From a virus: 20,057 nucleotides of DNA. Made by a program: the position numbers and the translations under genes. The stretch's first letter is position 1, and each line of letters opens with the position of its first letter. The notes under the pieces were generated by a model. The model saw nothing but the letters and a program-made list of their open reading frames with translations. It was not told where the DNA came from and searched no databases. The stretch is from IMG/VR virus record IMGVR_UViG_3300028394_000382, positions 1 to 20,057 of that record; one strand, written 5' to 3'. Shown piece by piece: positions 1 through 6,133 of the stretch.

Positions 1-1
1 T

Positions 2-118
2 TGGCCTTTGCTTGTGGGGTTTGTAACGTTGGTGATTGTTCTTGCCAAAATGGATAATAAAGTGTCTGTTCTTGAAGAAAAAATAAAAACTTTGTTTGAA
101 CTTTGGAATAAGAAATGA
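2..118 (+). CDS. Small TM plus coiled-coil protein, 3' part only
   Basis: The reading frame is open from the window edge to a TGA at 116-118, so only the last 38 codons are visible and the start lies outside. The visible part has a hydrophobic helix (about residues 3-15, rich in V, L, F and I). A charged, heptad-like stretch follows (VSVLEEKIKTLFEL) and the end is basic (NKK). It overlaps the next gene by the ATGA at 115-118, so the two are probably coupled. A membrane anchor plus a short coiled coil, placed just upstream of a holin and an endolysin, suggests a lysis accessory protein such as an antiholin or spanin-like protein. That is inference from position and shape only. Confidence 0.6.
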   Translation, partial: WPLLVGFVTLVIVLAKMDNKVSVLEEKIKTLFELWNKK

Positions 119-378
119 ACATTCAAGACATCCTAAAAGCAGTTCTGCCAATTATTGTAGCGGCTTTGGCATGGCTTTTAGGTCAGGTATCAGACTTTTC
201 TACAAGGCTGACTAAGATTGAAGGACAGATGCCAGCACTAATTACCAAAGAAAATGTGCCGACTGACTCGCCCTTGTCTGCCGAGGCGAGACATAGACTT
301 AAAGAAGAAGTTTATAAAGACATCCATCAACTGCAAGTCAAGGTGCAATTACTTGAAGAACGAGAAAAGAGGAAATAA
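115..378 (+). CDS. Small N-terminally anchored coiled-coil protein, lysis region
   Basis: 87 residues. One N-terminal hydrophobic segment (about residues 8-22, VLPIIVAALAWLLG) is followed by a polar stretch. The C-terminal half is strongly charged and probably coiled coil (about 55-87, ending EEREKRK). The start ATG sits in an ATGA overlap with the upstream gene. The stop overlaps the next start (TAATG, 376-380), so it belongs to the lysis operon. Small phage proteins of this shape beside holins are usually annotated as hypothetical. An inner-membrane spanin or antiholin is possible, but there is no lipobox partner nearby to support a spanin pair. The same TM-plus-coil layout is seen in the partial gene just upstream. 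Confidence 0.75.
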   Translation: MNIQDILKAVLPIIVAALAWLLGQVSDFSTRLTKIEGQMPALITKENVPTDSPLSAEARHRLKEEVYKDIHQLQVKVQLLEEREKRK

Positions 379-779
379 TGTTAGGACTTGATGCAATACT
401 AAACATCGGTGGTAAGTTAATTGATAAACTAATCCCTGACCCAGAGGCTAAGGCTAAGGCACAGTTGGAGTTAGCAACCTTAGCCCAAAACGGTGAGTTA
501 GCCCAACTGCAAGCCGACATGAACGAGCAACAAGAACTGACTAAACGATTACAAGCCGATATGATGTCAGACTCTTGGCTATCTAAGAACATTCGCCCTA
601 TGACGCTTGTATTCATTCTAATGACTTACACTACCTTTGCTATGATGTCCGCTTGGGATATTGAAGTAAATAACAACTATGTAGAGCTGCTTGGGCAGTG
701 GGGTATGTTAATTATGTCGTTTTATTTTGGAGGTAGGACGCTCGAAAAAATTATGGATATGAAAAAAAATGCTAAATAA
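378..779 (+). CDS. Holin-like protein, GTA/3TM holin type
   Basis: 133 residues. An amphipathic, Ala/Gln/Glu-rich N-terminal half (1-65) is probably a cytoplasmic coiled coil. Two clear membrane segments follow (about 73-93, PMTLVFILMTYTTFAMM, and about 103-120, LLGQWGMLIMSFYFGG) and then a lysine-rich tail. This matches the holin family called 'holin of 3TMs, for gene-transfer release' in layout and length, and the N-terminal amphipathic helix may be the third segment. Its role would be timed permeabilisation of the inner membrane to release the endolysin encoded immediately downstream, which it overlaps by 11 bases. The Shine-Dalgarno AGAGGA lies just before the start. The family call rests on recognition and context, not on a search. 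Confidence 0.75.
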   Translation: MLGLDAILNIGGKLIDKLIPDPEAKAKAQLELATLAQNGELAQLQADMNEQQELTKRLQADMMSDSWLSKNIRPMTLVFILMTYTTFAMMSAWDIEVNNNYVELLGQWGMLIMSFYFGGRTLEKIMDMKKNAK

Positions 780-1305
780 TTGGGATAAATCTTTTGATAT
801 GGTCATCGCCCATGAGGGTGGGTTCACTAATGATGAGCGTGACCCTGGCAATAAGTTACCCGATGGTCGCAAGGGTTCTACCATGTGGGGATGTACGCAG
901 GCTAACTGGGAAAAGTATATAGGACATAAAGTAACTCAAGATGATATGAAAGCGTTAAAGAAAGAAGATGTTAAACCGTTATACAAAAGAGATTATTGGG
1001 ATGCCGTTCGAGGTGATGATTTACCTGCTGGCGTGGATTACGCCGTGTTTGATTTTGCTATTAATGCTGGGCCAGCCGCTGCTCGCAAGATGATACAGAA
1101 AGCCCTTGGCGTAACTGCTGACGGCTCTATTGGCCCTGCAACCATGAAAGCAATCCAAGATGCAGACGGTAAAGATTTGCTAGACAAGTTCAGCAACAGC
1201 AAAGAGGCGTTCTACAAGTCGTTGCCGACCTTCCAAACATACGGCAAAGGATGGCTCAAGCGTGTAGCTGACGTACAAACATCTGCCTCAACCATGTTAG
1301 CGTGA
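769..1305 (+). CDS. Endolysin, glycoside hydrolase family 108 with peptidoglycan-binding C-terminus
   Basis: 178 residues, the usual length for a GH108 lysozyme-like endolysin. The N-terminal motif AHEGGF puts the catalytic Glu at residue 16. It is followed by NDERDPGN (about 21-28), the TMWG turn (38-41), YKRDYWD (72-78) and the family's VDYAVFDFAINAGP block (about 89-102). The C-terminal part, ALGVTADGSIGPATMKAI, is the peptidoglycan-binding-like region. There is no signal peptide, so export should need the holin upstream. The enzyme would cleave the glycan strand of host peptidoglycan at lysis. The Shine-Dalgarno is weak and the start lies inside the holin gene. The stop at 1303-1305 overlaps the end of a convergent minus-strand gene by 9 bases, with no terminator between them. 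Confidence 0.93.
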   Translation: MLNNWDKSFDMVIAHEGGFTNDERDPGNKLPDGRKGSTMWGCTQANWEKYIGHKVTQDDMKALKKEDVKPLYKRDYWDAVRGDDLPAGVDYAVFDFAINAGPAAARKMIQKALGVTADGSIGPATMKAIQDADGKDLLDKFSNSKEAFYKSLPTFQTYGKGWLKRVADVQTSASTMLA

Positions 1306-1506
1306 CTGCTGTTTAGCCATCTGACGCGCCTCAAAGCACATCTGTGCGTAGCGCTGCGGTATATCAGGGTGCCAGCCACCCATAATGACATCGCAACTAA
1401 CTCTAGGGCGTTCTTCTCTGCGGGTTAGTTCTGTAAAAGCAATTAGGTAAGTGCAGACAATAATGCCAAACAAACATACCAAAATAGTTATTCCATCCGT
1501 TCTCAT
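1297..1506 (-). CDS. Small single-pass membrane protein, unknown function
   Basis: 69 residues, last gene of the minus-strand early operon. A hydrophobic segment near the N-terminus (about 6-24, GITILVCLFGIIVCTYLIAF) is followed by a polar, Arg-rich tail containing several Cys. The start is supported by AGGAGA about 8 bases upstream and by an ATGA overlap with the sigma-4-like gene (1503-1506). No family is recognised. A type II or signal-anchor membrane protein is likely, with roles such as superinfection exclusion or host takeover possible but unsupported. Its 3' end overlaps that of the endolysin gene. Confidence 0.65.
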   Translation of the reverse strand: MRTDGITILVCLFGIIVCTYLIAFTELTRREERPRVSCDVIMGGWHPDIPQRYAQMCFEARQMAKQQSR

Positions 1507-1685
1507 ATCACGTCTCCTAGTGAGTATTTCTTTAACAAGTGGTACTTAAACTTCCGCAACGCCATACTTTCAATTTCGCTGACTCGACTACGGGAAAGCC
1601 CTAACTCATCTGCAACTTCTTGCTGGCTCATGTGGCCTTCGTTGTTCTGTGGCACAGGCGCATATTCTTCGTAATCGTCGTCCAT
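1503..1685 (-). CDS. Stand-alone sigma-70 region-4-like HTH protein
   Basis: 60 residues. An acidic N-terminus (MDDDYEEY) precedes a helix-turn-helix with the region-4 signature: MSQQEVADELGLSRSRVSEIE (19-39) and then SMALRKFKYHL. This parallels the conserved sigma-70 block in which a GLSRxRVxQIE-type recognition helix is followed by ALRKLR. No other sigma domains are present. It could bind -35-like DNA, or occupy the RNA polymerase beta flap and redirect host polymerase from early to later promoters. Those roles are inferred from the domain. It is joined to the upstream gene by TAATG (1683-1687) and to the next by ATGA. Confidence 0.8.
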   Translation of the reverse strand: MDDDYEEYAPVPQNNEGHMSQQEVADELGLSRSRVSEIESMALRKFKYHLLKKYSLGDVI

Positions 1686-1861
1686 TAGTATGCACCCTTT
1701 TTCGGTGCATTAATAGCGTGGCAGCAATACTTCTCGCCCATCTGTTTAATCATCTTCTTAGAATCTTCAATTTGCTTTTGTTGTAATAACTCGCATATAT
1801 CAGGGGTAAATCGCCCTGCTCGAATCATTTGCGTAATCATATTCTTATCTGTGTTGTTCAT
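1685..1861 (-). CDS. Small hypothetical protein, 58 aa
   Basis: A short gene supported by a good Shine-Dalgarno (AAGGAG, about 6 bases before the ATG at 1861-1859) and by its TAATG overlap with the sigma-4-like gene downstream. The product is polar, with repeated Met, Lys, Gln and Ile. It carries a helical middle (ICELLQQKQIEDSKKMIKQM) and a Cys-Cys-His near the C-terminus. No family is recognised. Its start lies inside the 3' end of the preceding gene (17-base overlap), typical of this operon. A small DNA- or RNA-binding or regulatory protein is possible but unsupported. Confidence 0.6.
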   Translation of the reverse strand: MNNTDKNMITQMIRAGRFTPDICELLQQKQIEDSKKMIKQMGEKYCCHAINAPKKGAY

Positions 1862-2024
1862 AATTGCTCCTTGTATTGACTTGTCGATAGGCTTGGATAG
1901 CCGTTCGCAAATCTTGTTTTAATAATTCTATCTCATAAGTATCCTCTAAAATCCGAGAATACGCTTCTGTTGCAAATTTAACTAAGTTAGCGTGTGACCA
2001 ACAAACAAAATCAGGTTCGGTCAT
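1845..2024 (-). CDS. Small hypothetical phage protein, 59 aa
   Basis: The start overlaps the stop of the HNH gene by ATGA (2021-2024). The product begins TEPDFVCWSHANLVKFATEAY and continues as a predicted helix rich in Glu, Leu and Arg (ILEDTYEIELLKQDLRTAIQAY). Similar short 'CWSHANLVKFA' proteins are familiar from environmental phage gene sets, always without assigned function. That is recollection of a pattern, not a search result. The gene overlaps the next one by 17 bases in a different frame. Context places it in the early/replication operon. Confidence 0.65.
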   Translation of the reverse strand: MTEPDFVCWSHANLVKFATEAYSRILEDTYEIELLKQDLRTAIQAYRQVNTRSNYEQHR

Positions 2025-2512
2025 TCAACACCCCCATGATTAGCAAACGCGCCGTGGTATTTATATCGCATTGTTTCGGCAATAAACTTGGCAACTTCAA
2101 TATCGTTGTATAAACCAAAAGATTTTGAAACACCATTAGTTTTTAATTTAACTTGCCATTTTTTTGTTTGTTTATGCCAAAAAACGCATTTAACCCCACT
2201 AGTATTAGTAATCGGTTTTTTTGAGTTATGTTGATTTTGTGCTGCTGTTGCTTCCCTTAAATTCTCTATTTGATTATTTAATCGGTTACCATCTATGTGG
2301 TCAAGAACTTTAGGTAAATATCCGTGAAACATTAAAAAAATGATGCGATGATTAAGATAAAGTTTGTTTTTAATTGTTGTTTGCAAATAACCACCAAAAT
2401 TTAAACTTCCAGCTATACCGCTAGCTTTTATATTACGCGCGGGGATAATTTTCCAATACAACTTGCCCTTACGGTATTCAAATAAGTCTTTTACTTGATC
2501 TTGTGTAATCAC
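2021..2512 (-). CDS. HNH endonuclease with AP2 DNA-binding domain (free-standing homing type)
   Basis: 163 residues. The HNH_3-type core is LNHRIIFLMFHGYLPKVLDHIDGNRLNNQIENLR (about 53-86): DHIDGN is the central histidine motif, and NN and NLREAT follow. QNQHNSK leads into a C-terminal AP2-like domain (about 103-155, GVKCVFWHKQTKKWQVKL ... FGLYNDIEVAKFIAETMRYKYHG). This HNH-AP2 pairing is typical of phage homing endonucleases. The start is GTG within a GTGA overlap (2509-2512), with a strong AAGGAGG ten bases upstream. The gene is visibly richer in A/T than its neighbours and interrupts a run of tiny early genes, which fits arrival as a mobile gene. No intron is evident around it. Confidence 0.9.
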   Translation of the reverse strand: MITQDQVKDLFEYRKGKLYWKIIPARNIKASGIAGSLNFGGYLQTTIKNKLYLNHRIIFLMFHGYLPKVLDHIDGNRLNNQIENLREATAAQNQHNSKKPITNTSGVKCVFWHKQTKKWQVKLKTNGVSKSFGLYNDIEVAKFIAETMRYKYHGAFANHGGVE

Positions 2513-2703
2513 GGTGCTATCGCCTCCTTCATTATTTCTATACGTTCACGGCTAACGCGCAGAGTATTGTAGCGCATATGCAAACGCTCCATAATAGATG
2601 CTCGCTTGAGGCCACGTCGCTCCTCAATCAACATAATTAATACCTGAGATTCATTGAGCTGATTCAGTACGGCTTGCAGCTTGCGCCAACTTAGCGGTTT
2701 CAT
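2509..2703 (-). CDS. Small hypothetical basic protein, 64 aa
   Basis: I chose the ATG at 2703-2701, preceded by AGAAAGG, over an in-frame TTG at 2727 that has no ribosome site. The product starts MKPLSWRKLQAVLNQLNESQV. It is helical and rich in Arg, Glu and Leu (ERRGLKRASIMERLHMRYNTLRVSRERIEIMKEA). It could be a small helix-turn-helix protein, since LKRASIMERLHMRYNTLRVSRERI reads like a helix-turn-helix pair, but this is not a confident domain call. It overlaps the previous gene's 3' end by 53 bases and hands over to the HNH gene by GTGA. Confidence 0.6.
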   Translation of the reverse strand: MKPLSWRKLQAVLNQLNESQVLIMLIEERRGLKRASIMERLHMRYNTLRVSRERIEIMKEAIAP

Positions 2704-2845
2704 GTTCGACCTTTCTTTGTAGTTCAATTGTTTCAGCAGTAATTTTCTTTAACGATCTAAGCGCAGCGTTGTACTGCCTCGCCCTAATCGTTTCCTCAGC
2801 CATCGCCGCCTTCAGCTTGGCTTTGTATTGTAATAATCTTTTCAT
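2651..2845 (-). CDS. Small coiled-coil protein, 64 aa
   Basis: Begins at an ATG with AAGGAAAAG upstream. The product is almost wholly helical and charged: basic at the N-terminus (MKRLLQYKAKLKAAM), with heptad-like Leu, Ile and Ala positions through to residue 55 and a polar tail. No family is recognised and no catalytic motif is seen. Small coiled-coil proteins of this sort in early phage operons are often protein-protein interaction factors. The gene overlaps the next in a different frame, so both are read from the same stretch of about 50 bases. Confidence 0.55.
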   Translation of the reverse strand: MKRLLQYKAKLKAAMAEETIRARQYNAALRSLKKITAETIELQRKVEHETAKLAQAASRTESAQ

Positions 2846-2857
2846 TCTTTCTTTTCC

Positions 2858-2935
2858 TTATTTATAACAGTACGGACATCTAACCAGTATGGTTAGTATC
2901 TTTGACTTACAATGTACGCAAACGTAACGGGTCAT
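2858..2935 (-). CDS. 25-aa Cys4 zinc-knuckle miniprotein
   Basis: The product is 25 residues long and contains two knuckles, CVHC (6-9) and CPYC (20-23), separated by ten residues. This is the ligand pattern of a minimal zinc ribbon (CxxC-x10-CxxC). The start overlaps the stop of the upstream gene by ATGA (2932-2935), with a GAGTGAGAG purine run upstream. The stop lies 12 bases before the next gene's ATG, so it fills the only gap in an otherwise overlapping operon. Zinc binding is inferred from the cysteines. Partner and role are unknown. Confidence 0.65.
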   Translation of the reverse strand: MTRYVCVHCKSKILTILVRCPYCYK

Positions 2936-3114
2936 CTCTCACTCGCTTTCTTTAGTATTGCTCTTGCAAACTTATACACATCGCTGTACTGATATGTTTG
3001 ATCTTCAGTAAAGATAGAGCCAGCAAGCGCTTCTATTTCTTCGTCTGATATTCCACGCGATAATTGTTTAGGTAAATCGCCATTTTCAAACCTATACGCC
3101 ATTGATTCAGTCAT
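2932..3114 (-). CDS. Small acidic hypothetical protein, 60 aa
   Basis: An upstream in-frame start would give 88 residues with a fake hydrophobic leader that lies wholly inside the previous gene. I prefer the ATG at 3114-3112, which overlaps the previous stop by 8 bases and follows a purine-rich AAAGAGAAAA. The product is MTESMAYRFENGDLPK and onwards, with an acidic middle (SDEEIEALAGSIFTED) and a helical basic end (YKFARAILKKASER). No family is recognised. It hands over to the Cys4 miniprotein by ATGA. Confidence 0.65.
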   Translation of the reverse strand: MTESMAYRFENGDLPKQLSRGISDEEIEALAGSIFTEDQTYQYSDVYKFARAILKKASER

Positions 3115-3331
3115 TTTTCTCTTTCGCTTTCTGTAAAATTTCTCTAATACATTCACGTTGTAGCCAACCAAAATTATCAACATCAAAATACTGGTCATAC
3201 ACTTCTTTTATCTCATCATCGGTTAACTCACGCAACTCAACTTCTTTAGATAGCCGATTAACTTCTAGCATCAGCCGTGCAATCGTACCCTCGGCACTCT
3301 CAAGTAAAGTAATCAACTGTTGTTCGTTCAT
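3107..3331 (-). CDS. Small helical hypothetical protein, 74 aa
   Basis: The start at 3331 has a strong GGAGGAG about 7 bases upstream and overlaps the helicase stop by ATGA (3328-3331). The N-terminal half is a likely coiled coil (LITLLESAEGTIARLMLEVNRLSKEVEL). The C-terminal half is acidic, then basic (DDEIKEVYDQYF ... EILQKAKEKND). No family is recognised. Its place directly after the SNF2-type helicase and the VRR-NUC nuclease suggests an accessory to replication or host takeover, by context only. Confidence 0.7.
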   Translation of the reverse strand: MNEQQLITLLESAEGTIARLMLEVNRLSKEVELRELTDDEIKEVYDQYFDVDNFGWLQRECIREILQKAKEKND

Positions 3332-4668
3332 GTCAGCTCCTCCATAGCTATCTCCGATAAAGCCTTTTTATCTTTCAAGGCACCCAAAATGCGCTCCTCA
3401 ATCGTTTTCGTTGTGATCAGGATGTAAACCCATACATCATGCTTTTGACCGCTTCGGTGCAGTCTACCGATGGTTTGCTCGTAATACTCTAGCGACCACG
3501 GTAGAGACACAAACACCATCTTGCATCCGCCATGCTGTAGGTTTAGCCCATGCCCTGCTGATAGCGGGTGAATTAACAACAGTTCTATTTCGCCTGCGTT
3601 CCAACGGGCAATCGACTGTGGGTCATTGATTGTCTGTGCGCTAGGATACCTACGCTTGAGTTCTGCCAGCTCCTCAACGTAGTTGTAAACAATAATCGTA
3701 TTCGCCCGTTGGTTTTCACTTAACAGCTCATCTAACATATCAAACTTATGGGTGCTAAACCAGATAGGCGTCTGGGTGACGTTCATGCGCCCAGGTGTAT
3801 TGGACGCCGTTGTTTCGGTACTGTAAACAAACCCTGACGACATCTGTTGTAACTTCTGTGTGACTACGGCTGCGCTAACCGCCGTAATTTTTTCTTTACC
3901 GAATTGCACAACAAAGTCCTTCTTCATCTTCTCATAGTGGCTACGGTCAGCCATATCGCAGCGCATCTCTACGATGTGTAGCGGTGGCAACTGATCAGCG
4001 TACTCGCCAGCATCTAACACAAAGGTCGCAGGTTTAATCGTCTGCATCACTTCAGGCAGCGCACCCTTGCGTGGCGCCCATTCGCCAAAGTCTTTGTTCA
4101 TTAGAATAAAATACTTTTGCATAAACGCCCCTTTAGACCGCCCTAACAACTGTTGGTCGATGATCTTACATTGCCCAAACACATCCTCAAGGCCATTGCT
4201 AGTAAACGATCCTGTCAAACCCCAACGTATTTTGATGGGGTCAATCACTTTGTTAAGGGCTTTGAAGCGTGCGCCTGATGGATTTTTTAACCTAGTCAGC
4301 TCATCAAACACAATGCCGTCGAAGTCCATGTCATCGGGCAACGATTGTAAGTTATCGTAGTTAGTTACAACAACCAACGCCTTAGACTCAAACGCTTCCT
4401 TGCGTTGCTTGGGTGTGCCAACAGCTACGGCTAACTTCATAAAAGGCGCCCATTTCGGCTGCTCAACAGGCCACACATCGGTGCAGACACGTTTGGGTGC
4501 AATGACTAGCCATCTAGTAACAACGCCGTTGTACAAACAATCGTACATGGCGCGTAGCGTAATCGCCGTTTTACCTGCGCCAACAGGCGCAAGAATCATA
4601 GCACGGTCATGCTCGTACAAAAAATCAGCGGCTATCTCTTGGTAGTCGCGTAACCTTAACCCATTCAT
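3328..4668 (-). CDS. SNF2/SF2-type DNA helicase or translocase
   Basis: 446 residues from the ATG at 4668, chosen over an upstream in-frame codon because AAAGGAG sits 9-10 bases before it. Two RecA-like lobes are visible. The first has LRDYQ (Q motif, 6-10), Walker A APVGAGKT (27-34), motif Ia VIAPKRV (about 55-61), a Walker B reading VFDELT (about 120-125) where SNF2 proteins usually have DEAH or DExx, and motif III GLTGS (150-154). The second has SAGHGLNLQ and motif VI QTIGRLHRSGQ (398-408), the SNF2-family arginine-finger motif. Proteins of this type sit beside VRR-NUC, DUF2800, PolA and primase genes in many phages, where they are thought to aid replication or recombination. Confidence 0.92.
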   Translation of the reverse strand: MNGLRLRDYQEIAADFLYEHDRAMILAPVGAGKTAITLRAMYDCLYNGVVTRWLVIAPKRVCTDVWPVEQPKWAPFMKLAVAVGTPKQRKEAFESKALVVVTNYDNLQSLPDDMDFDGIVFDELTRLKNPSGARFKALNKVIDPIKIRWGLTGSFTSNGLEDVFGQCKIIDQQLLGRSKGAFMQKYFILMNKDFGEWAPRKGALPEVMQTIKPATFVLDAGEYADQLPPLHIVEMRCDMADRSHYEKMKKDFVVQFGKEKITAVSAAVVTQKLQQMSSGFVYSTETTASNTPGRMNVTQTPIWFSTHKFDMLDELLSENQRANTIIVYNYVEELAELKRRYPSAQTINDPQSIARWNAGEIELLLIHPLSAGHGLNLQHGGCKMVFVSLPWSLEYYEQTIGRLHRSGQKHDVWVYILITTKTIEERILGALKDKKALSEIAMEELT

Positions 4669-4918
4669 CAATTTGCTCCTTTGTCCATAAACACGCATAC
4701 TTTTGGGATAGCCCCGTTACTTCTTCCTGAAAAAATTTCTGTAAGGCAGACACTTTACCGCCCTTTGTCTTTAATTCTACAAACCATGTATCACCGTTGG
4801 GTAGACACGCTATCTGATCTGACACGCCACGTTGGTTGATTGACCTAAACTTATAAGTCTTTCCGCCTATTGACATTACCGCCCATTTAAAATAAGATTC
4901 AATCTCTTTTTCATTCAT
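4625..4918 (-). CDS. VRR-NUC domain nuclease
   Basis: 97 residues, the typical size of a stand-alone phage VRR-NUC (PD-(D/E)XK fold). Visible motifs are an N-terminal Glu-rich helix (NEKEIESYF), then RGVSDQIACLPNG with Asp34, then WFVELKTKGGKVSALQ with Glu48-x-Lys50 as the catalytic E-x-K and Gln60 in the following helix. Members cleave branched or structured DNA and resemble Holliday-junction nucleases. It is first in the minus-strand operon and overlaps the helicase gene by 44 bases, suggesting joint action. There is no clear Shine-Dalgarno before the ATG. It may be read from a short leader out of the divergent promoter region. Confidence 0.9.
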   Translation of the reverse strand: MNEKEIESYFKWAVMSIGGKTYKFRSINQRGVSDQIACLPNGDTWFVELKTKGGKVSALQKFFQEEVTGLSQKYACLWTKEQIDEWVKVTRLPRDSR

Positions 4919-4994
4919 GTAAAAAAGTTTAACACATCTTTTAAATTGTGTGTTATATTAGAATCTCAAATCAACTAAAGTAAAGGAAAATAAA
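4919..4994. promoter_or_regulatory. Divergent promoter region between the two early operons
   Basis: A 76-base AT-rich gap between the minus-strand operon (starting at 4918) and the plus-strand operon (starting at 4995). For the minus strand, TTTACT (reverse of 4979-4984) and TAATAT (reverse of 4955-4960) stand 18 bases apart, a passable sigma-70 pair. For the plus strand, TATATT at 4954-4959 could be a -10 element, but no convincing -35 is seen. It also holds AAAGGAAA, the ribosome site of the plus-strand gene. The promoter role is mainly inferred from the divergent layout. Confidence 0.4.
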
Positions 4995-6122
4995 ATGGCT
5001 CTACATTCAAATATCGTCGGTGGCTCAAGTGCTAAAAGGGTTATGGGTTGCCCAGGCTCTGTTGCTTTATGTGCTAAGATGCCACCAAAACCAAGCAGCG
5101 TGTACGCTGACTCAGGTACATTACTCCACAATGCAATATCACAAGTGTTAGACCAAGGCGTAACGCCTGAGTCTTTAATTGGTATGAAGTACCAAGACCA
5201 AGTGCTAACGCAAGAACTTATTGACAACAAACTCCATGTCGCCCTTGATTTACTTGGCGAGATAGATCCTAAGCTAGAGATGGAATACGCTGTTGAAACA
5301 GAAGTCGGCTTTGGTGACTTCTTACCTGATGTGTTTGGCTCATGTGACTTGCTAGGCCGTATAGGTAATCGGGCTATTGTATTAGATTGGAAGTTTGGCG
5401 ATGGCGTTGCCGTGGGGGTAGAAGAAAACGAACAGCTCTTATTTTACGCAGCAGCAGCTATGCGTACCGAATCAGTCAAATGGGTGTTTGATGGCGCAAC
5501 AGAAATTGAGTGCGTTATCGTGCAGCCACCAAGCGTCAAGCGTTGGGTAACAACCGTTGAGCGTGTCAAAATTTTTGAAAATAATTTAGTTGCATCTGTT
5601 AAAGAATCACAGAAGAAGAACGCTGGATTAAGCGCTGGTGAGCATTGTCGTTGGTGCGCTGCAAAACCAATCTGCCCGAAGATGACAGGCGCAGTCGAGC
5701 GTGCGCTACAGGAGCAGTTGGTGAGCCTCAACGCTGATATGATAGGTGGCTATCTCAAGAATTGTGATCTGTTAGAACAATGGATTACTGATCTGCGAGC
5801 GTTAGCGCACCAGATGTTAGAAGCAGACAAGCCTGTGCCTGGTTGGAAGTTAGTCAATAAGCGTGCTACACGCCAATGGGCAAACGATGATCAAGCAGCA
5901 GACGTGTTAGCAAAAGTAATCCCCGAAGCTGAGTTGTATGTGACTAAACTCATTACACCAGCAGTTGCGGAAAAGGTACTCAAGAAGTTAGGTGATAAAC
6001 TGCCTGACGACTTAGTAATAGCAGTAAGTAGTGGTAGCACGTTGGCACGGGAAGATGATCCCCGTCCAGCCGTAGTACAAATCGGGAAGCAACTTGTTGC
6101 AGCCCTTTCTAAAATCCAATAG
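4995..6122 (+). CDS. DUF2800 protein, RecB/Cas4-like Fe-S nuclease
   Basis: 375 residues. Signature blocks in order: GGSSAKRVMGCPGSVAL with Cys19, GTLLHNA with His45, FGSCDLL with Asp118, VLDWKFGDG with Asp131-x-Lys133, NEQLLFYA with Gln147 and Tyr151, and GEHCRWCAAKPICPKM with Cys218, Cys221 and Cys227. The His, Asp, Asp-x-Lys and QxxxY set is the PD-(D/E)XK exonuclease pattern. One N-terminal Cys plus three C-terminal Cys is the 4Fe-4S arrangement of AddB and Cas4 nucleases. It probably processes DNA ends or recombination intermediates during phage replication. AAAGGAAA precedes the ATG. It is first in the plus-strand replication operon. Confidence 0.9.
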   Translation: MALHSNIVGGSSAKRVMGCPGSVALCAKMPPKPSSVYADSGTLLHNAISQVLDQGVTPESLIGMKYQDQVLTQELIDNKLHVALDLLGEIDPKLEMEYAVETEVGFGDFLPDVFGSCDLLGRIGNRAIVLDWKFGDGVAVGVEENEQLLFYAAAAMRTESVKWVFDGATEIECVIVQPPSVKRWVTTVERVKIFENNLVASVKESQKKNAGLSAGEHCRWCAAKPICPKMTGAVERALQEQLVSLNADMIGGYLKNCDLLEQWITDLRALAHQMLEADKPVPGWKLVNKRATRQWANDDQAADVLAKVIPEAELYVTKLITPAVAEKVLKKLGDKLPDDLVIAVSSGSTLAREDDPRPAVVQIGKQLVAALSKIQ

Positions 6123-6133
6123 GAACTAAACTA

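Noticed and set aside
3115-3198. Upstream start giving an 88-residue protein with a hydrophobic leader
   Set aside because: The extra 28 codons lie wholly inside the preceding gene and the leader is an out-of-frame reading of its coding DNA. The ATG at 3114 has the purine-rich site and short overlap seen elsewhere in the operon.
4669-4698. Ten-residue N-terminal extension of the SNF2-like helicase
   Set aside because: AAAGGAG stands just before the ATG at 4668. The extension has no ribosome site and the helicase fold starts at LRLRDYQ.
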